A DNA stretch of 64,000 bases, from the NCBI RefSeq assembly GCF_900109545.1, contig NZ_FOAP01000006.1, positions 62,001 to 126,000 on the forward strand, read 5' to 3'. This DNA is from Stigmatella aurantiaca. GTDB taxonomy: Bacteria > Myxococcota > Myxococcia > Myxococcales > Myxococcaceae. The notes below the pieces were generated by a model. That model saw only the letters and a program-made list of their open reading frames with translations. It was not told the DNA's origin and made no database searches. Below are positions 17,657 through 26,045 of the stretch, one piece after another; positions within the stretch are counted from its first letter, which is position 1; each line of letters starts with the position of its first letter. A program made the position numbers and the translations under genes.

Positions 17657-17780
17657 GGCCCCGCACCCTAAATCATGTTTTGACCACAAACAAATGACGG
17701 AAAGGCTCCGGGAGCCTCCCCTCCGCCTACCCGGCCAAGCAGGCTGACGCCGGACAACCCCTGGGGTAGGCTCCCCGGAA

Positions 17781-19331
17781 ATGTCCCCTCCGCCCACCCC
17801 CGCGCTGAGCCCGTGGTTCGTTCCCGCAGGAACTCGGATTGGCCCGTGGCGCGTGGTGGGCTGGGGGGGCAACGGGGCCCATGGCGTCGTCTACCAGGCG
17901 CAGCGGGTGGGCCGGGAGGCGCTGGGGCCCGTGGCCCTCAAGCTGGCCATGGCGCCCGGGGATGAGCGCTTCGCTCGCGAGGGGGCCCTGCTCGCCCGCC
18001 TGCGGCACCCGCACATCCCCCGGCTGGAAGACCGTGGGCGCTGGAAGCACGCCCACGGCACGGCGCCCTACCTCGCCATGCAGTGGGTGGAGGGGGAGTC
18101 CCTCTACGCCTGGGCTGCGCGGCGCAATCCCTCCTCGCGGCAGGTGCTCCAGGTGCTGGCCCAGTTGGCCCGGGCCCTGGAGGCGGTCCATGCCCTGCCA
18201 GGCGTCCACCGCGACGTGAAGGGGGGCAACGTGCTGGTGAGGGGCAGCGACAGCCGGGCGTTCCTGATGGACTTCGGCTCGGGGCACTTCGCCGGGGCCC
18301 AGCCCCTGACGTGGCAGGCGATGCCACCCGGCACCCCGGCCTACCGCAGCCCCGAGGCCTACCGGTTCACCGCGGCGCATGCGGCCGCCTCGGTCCGCTA
18401 CACGGCGGCCCCGGCAGATGACGTGTTCGCCCTGGGCGTGACAGCCTACCGGCTTGTGACCGACGAATACCCTCCCCCCGTGGAGCCTGGCTTGGACCCG
18501 CAGGGCCTCTGGAACGAAGGGGGCCCCGGGCCTTTGCCCCCCGAGGTCCTCAATCCCCGGGTCGAGCCCCCGCTCGACACGCTCATCCGGCGGATGCTCT
18601 CGGTGCGGCCCGAGGCGCGGGGCTGCGCGCGCGAGCTGGCCCAGGCCCTGGAGCAAGCCGTGGCACGGACGGGCCCGGAAGCAGACCGGCCCCTCTTCCG
18701 CTGGGAGACCCTGCCGCCCTCCCGGTGGTCCCCCGGGGATGCCGCGGAGGCGGAGCTGCTCGGCCACCGTCCCCTCCACAGGCGCCTGACGTGCGTCCAG
18801 GAGGCCCTGGCCCAGGACGCCGCCAGCAAGGCCCGGGAGGCCCACCTGAGCGCCCAGACGCGCGCCCGCGCCAAGGCTGGCACCGAGCCCCTTCCGCCGC
18901 CGCCCTTCCGGTGGCCGCGAGGACTCCTCCTGGCCTCGGCGGTGCTCCTGCTGCTCTTCGGCACCGAGAGCGTGGTGCCCGTTGCACCGGCCCCCCCCCA
19001 GGAGCCGCCGCTTCCGCGAACCGAGGCCGCTCAGGATGCGGGCACGGACGCCGGCACGGTGGGGCTCGCGGATGCCGTGGCCCCGCCGTCCCTGCCAGTG
19101 GGTGCCGCGGGTCCAGCGCACAGCGCCATCAGCGTCGACCTGCCCAAGGGCCCCCTCAAGGGACAGGTCCGGCCTCCGTGCGAGCAGGGCCAGTTGGACC
19201 TCCGAGGTGGCTGCTGGATCAAAATCGAGGCGCAGCCTCCGGACTGTCCTCGTTACTCCTACGAGTGGAAGGGGGGCTGCTACATGCCCTTCGTCGCGGC
19301 TCCCCGTCCGGACACCTCGGACAAACCCTGA
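17781..19331 (+). CDS. Membrane-anchored eukaryotic-like Ser/Thr protein kinase
   Basis: 516 residues. The kinase domain spans about residues 20-285: a Gly-rich loop GWGGNGAHGVVY, VALKLAM with the ATP-binding Lys, the catalytic loop HRDVKGGN, and MDFGSGH for the DFG motif. APE is replaced by SPEAY, as is common in bacterial kinases. A basic juxtamembrane helix leads to one transmembrane segment (about 375-395). A Pro/Ala-rich exterior linker and a small Cys-containing domain (CEQGQLDLRGGCW, CPRYSYEWKGGCY) follow, probably a ligand-sensing end. This extracellular domain recurs on many myxobacterial kinases. The GST gene starts 20 bp downstream. Confidence 0.88.
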   Translation: MSPPPTPALSPWFVPAGTRIGPWRVVGWGGNGAHGVVYQAQRVGREALGPVALKLAMAPGDERFAREGALLARLRHPHIPRLEDRGRWKHAHGTAPYLAMQWVEGESLYAWAARRNPSSRQVLQVLAQLARALEAVHALPGVHRDVKGGNVLVRGSDSRAFLMDFGSGHFAGAQPLTWQAMPPGTPAYRSPEAYRFTAAHAAASVRYTAAPADDVFALGVTAYRLVTDEYPPPVEPGLDPQGLWNEGGPGPLPPEVLNPRVEPPLDTLIRRMLSVRPEARGCARELAQALEQAVARTGPEADRPLFRWETLPPSRWSPGDAAEAELLGHRPLHRRLTCVQEALAQDAASKAREAHLSAQTRARAKAGTEPLPPPPFRWPRGLLLASAVLLLLFGTESVVPVAPAPPQEPPLPRTEAAQDAGTDAGTVGLADAVAPPSLPVGAAGPAHSAISVDLPKGPLKGQVRPPCEQGQLDLRGGCWIKIEAQPPDCPRYSYEWKGGCYMPFVAAPRPDTSDKP

Positions 19332-19351
19332 TCCCCGTCACGAGCGCCCCC

Positions 19352-19966
19352 ATGCTCAAGCTCTACTACGCCTCGGGTTCCTGTTCGCTCTCTCCCCATA
19401 TCGCCCTGCGCGAAGCCGGCGTGCCCTTCGAGCTCGACAAGGTCGACCTCCTGCGGGCCAAGCGGCTCGAAAGCGGGGGCACCTTCACGAGCGTGAGCGA
19501 GAAGGGCTACGTGCCCGCCCTGCGCCTCGACACCGGTGAGCTGCTCACCGAGGGCGTGGCCATCGTGCAGTACATCGCGGACCTGCGGCCCGGGAAGAAG
19601 CTCGCCCCGCCGCCCGGCTCCTTCGAGCGGGTCCGGCTCCAGGAGTGGCTGAACTTCATCGCCACCGAGCTGCACAAGGGGTTCGCCCCCCTGTGCGCGA
19701 AGCAGGCCCCGGAGGACGACAAGAGGCTCGCGCGGGAGCAGCTCGCCTCGCGGCTCACCCTGCTGGCGCGGGGCGTGGCGGACAAGCCCTTTCTCCTGGG
19801 AGAGACCTTCACGGTCGCCGACGGCTATGCCTTCTACATCCTGCGCACCTGGACGCGGGTGATGCGGGGCACGCTGCCGGTCGAGCTCGCCGCCTACTTC
19901 GACCGGCTCTCGTCACGCCCCGCCGTGCGGCAGGCGCTTCAGGCCGAGGGCTTCACGGTGCCGTAG
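19352..19966 (+). CDS. gstA: Beta-class glutathione S-transferase
   Basis: 204 residues, the normal length of the family. The N-terminal thioredoxin-like domain starts MLKLYYASGSCSLSPHIAL; Cys11 and the following Ser-Pro-His match the beta-class signature seen in E. coli GstA, where Cys forms a mixed disulfide with glutathione. LLTEGVAIVQYIAD supplies the glutathione gamma-glutamyl site, and the C-terminal helical domain has the usual FTVADGYAF motif. It is a cytosolic enzyme that conjugates electrophiles or handles peroxides. It ends 20 bp from the convergent nagA gene. Confidence 0.88.
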   Translation: MLKLYYASGSCSLSPHIALREAGVPFELDKVDLLRAKRLESGGTFTSVSEKGYVPALRLDTGELLTEGVAIVQYIADLRPGKKLAPPPGSFERVRLQEWLNFIATELHKGFAPLCAKQAPEDDKRLAREQLASRLTLLARGVADKPFLLGETFTVADGYAFYILRTWTRVMRGTLPVELAAYFDRLSSRPAVRQALQAEGFTVP

Positions 19967-19986
19967 CGCCCGTGCCGCCCCGCGGC

Positions 19987-21150
19987 TCAGTACCACTGGT
20001 CCTGGCCGCCCACCCACGTGGCGAGGACCTTGAAGTCCGGCCGGAGCAGCGTGAGGTCCGCGCGGTAGCCCGAGGCGAGCCGGCCCACGTACTCATCCAG
20101 CCCCAGGAAGAACGCCGGGTAGAGCGAGGCCATGCGCAGGCTCTCCTCCAGCGACAGGCCAAGGAGCTGGACGGCGTTGCGCACCGACATCGCCATGTCG
20201 ATGTCGGCCCCGGCCAGCGTCCCCGTCTCCGTCACCAACCGTCCGTCGCGGCGGAGGATGGTGTGCCCATAGAGCGTGAACGAGTCCGCATCGGTGCCCA
20301 CCGGCGGCATGGCGTCGGTGACCAGGAACACCTTGCCGGAGGGCTTGCTCTTCAAGAGCAGGCGCAGCAGCGCCGGGTGGACGTGGATGCCGTCCAGGAT
20401 GATGCCGCACCAGGCCGACTCGGAGTCCATGCCGGCGAGCACGGGGCCCGGCTGGCGGTTGTTCACCGGGGGCATGGCGTTGCCCAGGTGGGTGAAGCCC
20501 CGCAGGCCCGCCTCCAGCGCCTCGCGCGTCCTCTCGTAGGAGGCCGCCGTGTGGCCCGCGGCCACCACCATGCCCGACGCGGCCAGGCGCCGGATGACGG
20601 CATCCTCGACCCGCTCGGGCGCCAGCGTCAGCACCACGCGGCCGCCCAGGGTGGCCAGGCGCCCGGACAGCGCCGTCAGGTACTCGATGTCCGAGGTATC
20701 CGGCGTGCGGATGAAGCGGGGCTCGTGTACCCCGGGGCGCTCCTGGCTGATGAAGGGGCCCTCCAGGTGAATGCCCAGCACGCCGCTGGCGGGCCGGGAC
20801 ACCGCCTCCAGGGCGGCCTCGCACGCGCGCTGCATCGGGGCCTTCGCGTCGGTGATGAAGGTGGGCAGCACCCCGGTGGTGCCCGAGCGCCGGACGGCCG
20901 CGGCGATGGCCAGGGCGGCCTCGGCCGTGGGCGTGTCGTTGAACAGCACGCCCCCCGCGCCGTTGACCTGGGCATCGATGAAGCCCGGCGCCAGCACCGC
21001 GTCGCTGGGCAGCCGCACCACCTCGGCGTCCGCAGGCGCCGCCGAAGCCGGCAACACCGCGGAGATCCGCGCCCCATCCAACACCAGGACATGCCCTTCG
21101 AGCATGCGCTCCCCGGTGAAGAGCCGTGCCCCCGTCAAGACCCGTTTCAT
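19987..21150 (-). CDS. nagA: N-acetylglucosamine-6-phosphate deacetylase
   Basis: 387 residues of the amidohydrolase fold. Metal and substrate motifs are all present: APGFIDAQVNG, the metal Glu in HLEGPFIS, GHTAAS, THLGNAM, DGIHVHP and the catalytic Asp in VTDAMPP. It removes acetate from GlcNAc-6-phosphate, giving glucosamine-6-phosphate for the SIS-domain deaminase encoded just upstream. The start ATG at 21150 overlaps the stop of that gene by one base (TGATG), implying translational coupling. It is the last gene of the regulator-deaminase-nagA operon. Ends are convergent with the GST gene. Confidence 0.95.
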   Translation of the reverse strand: MKRVLTGARLFTGERMLEGHVLVLDGARISAVLPASAAPADAEVVRLPSDAVLAPGFIDAQVNGAGGVLFNDTPTAEAALAIAAAVRRSGTTGVLPTFITDAKAPMQRACEAALEAVSRPASGVLGIHLEGPFISQERPGVHEPRFIRTPDTSDIEYLTALSGRLATLGGRVVLTLAPERVEDAVIRRLAASGMVVAAGHTAASYERTREALEAGLRGFTHLGNAMPPVNNRQPGPVLAGMDSESAWCGIILDGIHVHPALLRLLLKSKPSGKVFLVTDAMPPVGTDADSFTLYGHTILRRDGRLVTETGTLAGADIDMAMSVRNAVQLLGLSLEESLRMASLYPAFFLGLDEYVGRLASGYRADLTLLRPDFKVLATWVGGQDQWY

Positions 21151-22208
21151 CACACCGTCTCCGTCACTTTGCGAAGGTGCGCGGGCGCATCGGGATCCAA
21201 CCGCCGCGCCGTCGCCACCTGATGCACCGCCATGTAGAAGCTCTGCACCTGGCACAGCGGGGCAATGGCGTTCGGCACCCCGGCCACGGTGGGCAGCGGC
21301 ACGGCCCCCGGGACTTCCAGCACCGAGCGGACCTCCGCCCCCAGCTCCACCATGCGCCGCACCACGCTCCGGGTGCCCTCCGCCGAGCCGTCCTCCTGCC
21401 CCAGCGCCAGCACGGGGAAGCCCGGCCCCACGAGCGCCAGCGGGCCGTGGCTCACCTCGGCGGTGCTGAAGGCCTCGGCGTGCAGCCGGCAGGTCTCCTT
21501 GAACTTCAACGCCATCTCCAGGGCCGCGCCCAGGCCGCTGCCGCGCCCCAGCACGAACAGGCTCCGGGCCTCGGCCAGCCCCGAGAGCGCCGGCCACCAG
21601 TCGAGCGCGCGCGCCGCATCCAGGGACTCCGGCAACCGGGAGACCGCCTCGTGCAGGCCCGCGTCCTGGGACCAGTGCGCCGCCAGCTGCAGGAAGGCGA
21701 GGCCCGAGAGGATGTAGGACTTCGTGGCGGCGACGCTCTGCTCGGGGCCCGCGCACAGGGGGAAGTTGACGTCGCAGAGCGTGGACAGGGGCGAGCCTTC
21801 GCTGTTGACGAAGCCCACGGTCAGGGCACCGGCCGCGCGGGCCGCCTCCGTGAGCCGCAGCAGGTCCGGGCTGCGGCCGGACTGCGACACGGCGATGAAG
21901 AGGCTGTCCTTGAGCACCAGCGGCGTGTTGTAGACCGACGCCACGCTGGGCCCCACCGAGGCCACGGCCCGCCCCAGGGTCGTCTCCAGCAGGTACTTGC
22001 CGTAGCTGGCCGCATGGTCGGAGCTGCCCCGGGCGCAGGTGACGATGAAGGAGGGAGGCCGCTGGCGCAGCCGCGCGCCCAGCTCGGCGAAGCCGCCGGC
22101 GCACTCCCGGACTTGCCGGATGGCGGCATCGGCCGCCTGCGCGGCTTCGCGCGCCATCGCGGGGACAAAAGCAACAGGGGGATTCACGGCCAGATCGCGG
22201 TTACCCAT
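21150..22208 (-). CDS. nagB-II: SIS-domain glucosamine-6-phosphate deaminase (NagB-II type)
   Basis: 352 residues with two SIS domains, related to the isomerase half of GlmS but without the glutaminase half. CARGSSDHAA, VSQSGRSPDLL and EQSVAATKSY in the first SIS domain, and GRGSGLGAALEMALKFKE with EVSHGP in the second, are the sugar-phosphate binding segments. Such proteins next to nagA replace the classical NagB and convert glucosamine-6-phosphate to fructose-6-phosphate plus ammonia. The gene follows the GntR regulator by 3 bp and overlaps nagA. An internal Met18 (MAREAAQ) is an alternative start that matches many homologues. Confidence 0.88.
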   Translation of the reverse strand: MGNRDLAVNPPVAFVPAMAREAAQAADAAIRQVRECAGGFAELGARLRQRPPSFIVTCARGSSDHAASYGKYLLETTLGRAVASVGPSVASVYNTPLVLKDSLFIAVSQSGRSPDLLRLTEAARAAGALTVGFVNSEGSPLSTLCDVNFPLCAGPEQSVAATKSYILSGLAFLQLAAHWSQDAGLHEAVSRLPESLDAARALDWWPALSGLAEARSLFVLGRGSGLGAALEMALKFKETCRLHAEAFSTAEVSHGPLALVGPGFPVLALGQEDGSAEGTRSVVRRMVELGAEVRSVLEVPGAVPLPTVAGVPNAIAPLCQVQSFYMAVHQVATARRLDPDAPAHLRKVTETV

Positions 22209-22211
22209 GGC

Positions 22212-22994
22212 TCACCTCACGGCAATGGCCGGACCGGCCAGATTCAGTTCAACGATGAAGTCGTACGAATCGCCCCGGTACTGCGAGCGGACGAATTCCA
22301 GGGGCGTGCCGTCCTCGAGCATGGTCCGGCGCTCGATATAGAGGCCCGCGGCCCCCTCCCCCACCCCGAGCTGGGCGGCCTGATCGGCCGAGAGCTGGAT
22401 GGCGGACAGCCGCTGCAGGGCGCGGTAGGGCGTGAAGCCCCGGCGCCGCAGCATCTCGTAGAGCGAGCCCTGCACCTCCGTGGGGTCCGGCAGGAAGCGC
22501 GTGGGCACCACCGCCAGCTCCAGCGCCATGGCGGTGCCGTTGGCCGTCCGCAGACGTTGCAGCCGGCTCACCATGGTGCCCGGGCGAATGCCCAGCGCCA
22601 GCGTCTCCTCGGGGGTGGCCACCGCCACCGTGCGGCTCATCCAGACGGAGCCCGCGCTCAGTCCCCGCGAGCCCATGTCCTCGGAGAAGCCGGTCAGCGT
22701 GGACAGGCGCTGCTCCACGTAAGGCGCGCGGTTGACGAAGGTGCCGGCGCCCTGGCGCTGCTGCAGCAGCCCCTCGTCCAGCAGCTCCTTCAGGGCCTTG
22801 CGCACGGTGACGCGGGACACGCCGAAGCGCTCGGCCAGCTCCCGCTCGCCGGGCAGCGCGTCCCGGTGGCCGAGCTTGCCGCTGACGATCTGCCCTCGCA
22901 GGTAGCGCGCGAGCTGAAGGTAGAGCGGCAAAGGCAGCTCGCTCGACAGCGCACCCCCGTCGAATGAATCGGCTGCGCTGGAATGGCTCGACAT
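22212..22994 (-). CDS. GntR/HutC-family transcriptional regulator of GlcNAc use
   Basis: 260 residues. The N-terminal winged helix (LYLQLARYLRGQIVSGKLG, GERELAERFGVSRVTVRKAL) is followed by a UTRA ligand domain of the HutC subfamily, as in NagR, NagQ and DasR, which bind GlcNAc-6-P or glucosamine-6-P. The ATG at 22994 is chosen because AGGA lies just upstream and the longer frame runs into the operator region. It probably represses its own operon and the divergent PTS/chitobiase operon through the TGGTAT/ATACCA sites between them, with release by the amino-sugar phosphate. Its exact orthology (NagQ versus NagR) is not settled here. Confidence 0.88.
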   Translation of the reverse strand: MSSHSSAADSFDGGALSSELPLPLYLQLARYLRGQIVSGKLGHRDALPGERELAERFGVSRVTVRKALKELLDEGLLQQRQGAGTFVNRAPYVEQRLSTLTGFSEDMGSRGLSAGSVWMSRTVAVATPEETLALGIRPGTMVSRLQRLRTANGTAMALELAVVPTRFLPDPTEVQGSLYEMLRRRGFTPYRALQRLSAIQLSADQAAQLGVGEGAAGLYIERRTMLEDGTPLEFVRSQYRGDSYDFIVELNLAGPAIAVR

Positions 22995-23011
22995 GGCTTC
23001 CTGGCTCCCTC

Positions 23012-23036
23012 TGGTATTACGACCACTACCATACCA
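23012..23036. promoter_or_regulatory. Operator-like inverted repeat TGGTAT-N13-ATACCA in the nag control region
   Basis: Perfect 6-bp arms at 23012-23017 and 23031-23036, plus direct ACCACT repeats 11 bp apart (23022 and 23033). It lies 17 bp before the GntR gene start. The same half-sites occur beside the divergent operon at 23190-23222. GntR/HutC sites of the DasR/NagR group are built on TGGT/ACCA halves, so this is a likely autoregulatory site. Confidence 0.55.
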
Positions 23037-23115
23037 CTTCAAAGGCTTGACGCAACACGCAATCTGCTCAGCTGCTCCTTAACAACCATGTTAACCGCAT
23101 GAAATCATTGGCGTT

Positions 23116-23144
23116 TTGACTTAAACAAGAAAAAGCAGTCTTAT
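23116..23144 (+). promoter_or_regulatory. Candidate sigma70 promoter of the PTS/chitobiase operon
   Basis: TTGACT (23116-23121) and TCTTAT (23139-23144) are spaced by 17 bp in an A+T-rich stretch that stands out from its surroundings. The second operator (23190-23222) would lie downstream of the start point, in a position to block elongation or initiation. Confidence 0.35.
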
Positions 23145-23189
23145 CTCCTCTTCAGGATAACAAATTTCACGTTGTAATCTTGATCCGCG

Positions 23190-23222
23190 CTGGTATCTTC
23201 CACCAGTCCAATCTAATACCAG
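23190..23222. promoter_or_regulatory. Second operator-like inverted repeat, CTGGTAT-N19-ATACCAG
   Basis: Perfect 7-bp arms at 23190-23196 and 23216-23222, with a further ACCAG half-site at 23202-23206 that also pairs with the left arm as a 17-bp repeat. It lies 20 bp before the small ORF at 23243. It shares half-sites with 23012-23036, so one regulator probably reads both. Confidence 0.55.
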
Positions 23223-23242
23223 TTAGCAGTGTGAGGAGCCGC

Positions 23243-23443
23243 ATGGCGAAGGAGACGGAAGGGGCCGCCCGCCGGTTCCAAGGGCTCGATGCCTGGGGCA
23301 CGGGCGAACTTCTGGAGACCTTGTGGGGGGGCCCGTCGCGCGCCACCGCGGCGGACGCCGCACCCGCCCCGTCCAACGGTAATCTGCGCACCGCGCTCTC
23401 CGCGCTCTCTTCCCAGGAAAAAGGTGGCCCATGTCCACGCTAA
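23243..23443 (+). CDS. 66-aa protein resembling the N-terminus of MurQ etherase; small gene or relic
   Basis: The ATG is preceded by a good GAGGAG box, so it should be translated. The first 30 residues (MAKETEGAARRF, then GLDAWGTGELLETLW) resemble the start of N-acetylmuramic acid 6-phosphate etherases (TE...F.GLD.W.T.....LW). The catalytic SIS domain is absent; the frame becomes Ala/Pro-rich and stops 13 bp inside nagF. Either a murQ gene was lost from this operon leaving its 5' end, or the leader peptide has been kept to couple translation to nagF. The similarity is my reading of the sequence, not an alignment. Confidence 0.5.
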   Translation: MAKETEGAARRFQGLDAWGTGELLETLWGGPSRATAADAAPAPSNGNLRTALSALSSQEKGGPCPR

Positions 23444-26016
23444 AGCCCGCCGGGGCCGCGGCCTCGCAGACCCTCTCCAAGCTGCAGCTCGCCGCCCCCA
23501 TCGCCGGGTGGGCCACGGTGCTGGAGGAGGTGCCGGATCCCGCCTTCGCCCAGCGCATGGTGGGAGACGGCATCGCGGTGGACCCGACTTCGGCGGAGCT
23601 CCGCTCCCCCTGTGATGGCGTCGTGCTCTCGGTCCACGCCTCCCGCCACGCGTGCACGCTGCGGACCCTCACCGGCGCGGAGATCCTGCTCCACATCGGC
23701 ATCGACACCGTCAGCCTGCGCGGCGAGGGCTTCACCCCGCACGTGAGCGAGGGCCAGAGCGTCCGGACCGGTGAGCCGCTCATCTCCTTTGATATGGACC
23801 TGCTGGCGCGCAAGGCCCGCAGCCTCATGACGGTCATGGTGGTGGCCAACGGGGATGCCTACACCGTCACCCACCGGGTGCAGAACCGCTCCGTGGCCAC
23901 GGGCGAGCCGCTCCTGGAGATCTCCGGTGGCGAGCTGGCCGCGCAGGCCGAGACGGGCACCGAGACGGCGGAGTGCCGGGTGCGGCTGCTCATCCCCCAC
24001 GGCCTGCATGCCCGCCCCGCCGCCGCCTTCGTGCGGCACGCCCGGCCCTACCCGGGCACCATCCACGTCGGGCTCAAGGGCCGCTCCGCCAACGGCAAGA
24101 GCGTGGTCGCGCTCATGGGCCTCGGGGCCCACCACGGGGACACGCTGACCCTCTCCGTCCGGGGCGGCCGGGCCGCGCAAGTGGCCCAGGAGCTGGCCGA
24201 GCAGGTCACCCTCGGCCTGGGCGATGCCGTGCGGCCCCTGGCCGAGCCCTCCGCCGCCCCCGCGGAGAAGGCGCCCGGGGTGGCGGTGGCGCCCGCCCAG
24301 CCCTTCGCACCGGGCACGGAGGTGCTGCTCAAGGGCACCCTGGCCGCCGCGGGGCTCGCGGTGGGCCAGGCGGTCCGGGTGAACGAGGAGGAGCCCGCGC
24401 TCTCCCAGCAGGGCCGGGGCCCGCAGGAGGAGGAGCGGCGCCTGGCGGAGGCCCTCGCGGGCGTGCGCCGGGACATCGAGGCCCTGCTCCAGACCGAGGG
24501 CAAGGGGAGCGCGGCGCGGACGGAAATCTTCCAGGCCCATCTGGCCCTGCTCGACGACCCGGAGTTCACCGGGGCCGCGGGCCAGGGCATCGCCATTGGG
24601 CAGAGCGCGGAGTGGGCATGGAAAGCGGCCATCGAGAAGCATGTCCAGGTGCTGCACAGCCTCGCGGATCCGCTCCTGCAGGAGCGCATGGGCGATCTGC
24701 GAGACATCGGCCGGAGGGTCATCGCCTCGCTGACGGGACAGGATGGCGCGCGCGTCCCCGCAAACCTTCCCCCGGGTGCGATCCTCGTCGCGAACGAGTT
24801 GTTGCCCTCCGACCTGGCGGCGGTCCCCCCGGGCCGTCTGGCGGCGCTCTGCACGGCGCGCGGTGGCCCCACCTCGCATGTCGCCATCCTGGCGGCGGGC
24901 ATGGGCATTCCGGCGGTGGTGGCGCTGGGAGAGGGTGTCCTCCGGGTTCCCCCCGGTGCCCCGTTGATCGTCAATGGGGACCGGGGCGAGGTGCACGTCC
25001 ATCCCCCCGAGGCGGCGCGGGAGTCCACCCAGAACACCCTGCGCGCCCGTGCGGCCCGCAGGAAGACGGACCTCGCGACGGCCCATGAGGACTGCCGCAC
25101 GTCGGACGGCGTGCGCATCGAGGTGTTCGCCAACCTGGGCCGCCCCGGCGACGCGGCCTCCGCCGCCGCCCAGGGCGCCGAGGGCTGTGGCCTGCTGCGC
25201 AGCGAGTTCCTCTTCCTGGAGCGGCTCACCGCGCCCAGCGAGGACGAGCAGGCCGCCCAGTACCAGGAGAGCGCCACCGGCCTGCAGAACCGCCCGCTCA
25301 TCATCCGCACGCTGGATGTCGGCGGCGACAAGCCGCTCGCGTACCTGCCGCTGCCCGCCGAGGAGAACCCGGTGCTTGGCCTGAGGGGCGTGCGCGTGTC
25401 GCTGCGCTACCCGGAGCTGCTGCGCACCCAGGTGCGCGCCATCCTCCGGGTGAAGCCCGAGGGGGTCTGCCGCATCCTGGTGCCCATGATTACCTCCGCG
25501 CACGAGCTGCAGGCGGTGCGGGCGGTGGTGGAGCAGGAGCGCCGGGCGCTGGGCTACGCCGCGCCGGTGCTCGTGGGCGCCATGGTGGAGGTGCCCGTCG
25601 CCGCGGTGCTGGCCGACCGGCTGGCGGTCCACGCCGACTTCCTTTCCATTGGCACGAACGACCTGACGCAGTACGCGCTGGCCATGGACCGCGGCAACGC
25701 GTACCTGGCGCCCCAGCTCGACAGCCTGCACCCGGGCGTCCTGCGCCTGGTGGCGCAGACGGTGGAGGGCGCGAGCAAGCACGGCCGGCCGGTGGCGGTG
25801 TGCGGTGGCATCGCCTCGGATCCGCAGGCGGCCCCGCTGCTCATCGGCCTGGGCGTCACGGAGCTGTCGGCCACCCCGGCCGTCATCCCCGGCCTCAAGG
25901 CCTTCATCCGCACGCTGTCCCTGGCCCAGTGCCAGGAGGCCGCGCGGGCGGCGTTGGAACTCACCAATGGTGACGAAGTGCGCGCACTCGTCGCCCGCAC
26001 GTGGCAGAGCCAGTAA
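23431..26016 (+). CDS. nagF: Multidomain PTS protein EIIA(Glc-type)-HPr-EI for GlcNAc
   Basis: 861 residues with three phosphotransferase domains in order. An EIIA of the Crr type (residues about 15-160) has its active His88 in LLHIGIDTV. HPr (about 180-265) has His193 in PHGLHARPAAAF. Enzyme I (about 300-861) has His483 in GGPTSHVAILA, the PEP-binding GLLRSEFLFLER and a conserved C-terminal barrel with GTNDLTQYALA. The order matches NagF/PtsP-like fusions that phosphorylate a GlcNAc EIIBC in Pseudomonas and Xanthomonas. It carries phosphate from PEP to the EIIB domains encoded by the next gene, so the operon needs no separate general PTS proteins. Confidence 0.93.
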   Translation: MSTLKPAGAAASQTLSKLQLAAPIAGWATVLEEVPDPAFAQRMVGDGIAVDPTSAELRSPCDGVVLSVHASRHACTLRTLTGAEILLHIGIDTVSLRGEGFTPHVSEGQSVRTGEPLISFDMDLLARKARSLMTVMVVANGDAYTVTHRVQNRSVATGEPLLEISGGELAAQAETGTETAECRVRLLIPHGLHARPAAAFVRHARPYPGTIHVGLKGRSANGKSVVALMGLGAHHGDTLTLSVRGGRAAQVAQELAEQVTLGLGDAVRPLAEPSAAPAEKAPGVAVAPAQPFAPGTEVLLKGTLAAAGLAVGQAVRVNEEEPALSQQGRGPQEEERRLAEALAGVRRDIEALLQTEGKGSAARTEIFQAHLALLDDPEFTGAAGQGIAIGQSAEWAWKAAIEKHVQVLHSLADPLLQERMGDLRDIGRRVIASLTGQDGARVPANLPPGAILVANELLPSDLAAVPPGRLAALCTARGGPTSHVAILAAGMGIPAVVALGEGVLRVPPGAPLIVNGDRGEVHVHPPEAARESTQNTLRARAARRKTDLATAHEDCRTSDGVRIEVFANLGRPGDAASAAAQGAEGCGLLRSEFLFLERLTAPSEDEQAAQYQESATGLQNRPLIIRTLDVGGDKPLAYLPLPAEENPVLGLRGVRVSLRYPELLRTQVRAILRVKPEGVCRILVPMITSAHELQAVRAVVEQERRALGYAAPVLVGAMVEVPVAAVLADRLAVHADFLSIGTNDLTQYALAMDRGNAYLAPQLDSLHPGVLRLVAQTVEGASKHGRPVAVCGGIASDPQAAPLLIGLGVTELSATPAVIPGLKAFIRTLSLAQCQEAARAALELTNGDEVRALVARTWQSQ

Positions 26017-26045
26017 GGGGACTCCCCCTCCCCGGAGAGAGGCGC

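Noticed and set aside
15131-17671. Plus-strand open frame of 846 codons
   Set aside because: Antisense to the lysyl oxidase and lipoprotein genes, which have clear signal peptides and motifs.
23440-25782. Minus-strand open frame of 780 codons
   Set aside because: Shadow of nagF, whose three active-site His motifs are intact.
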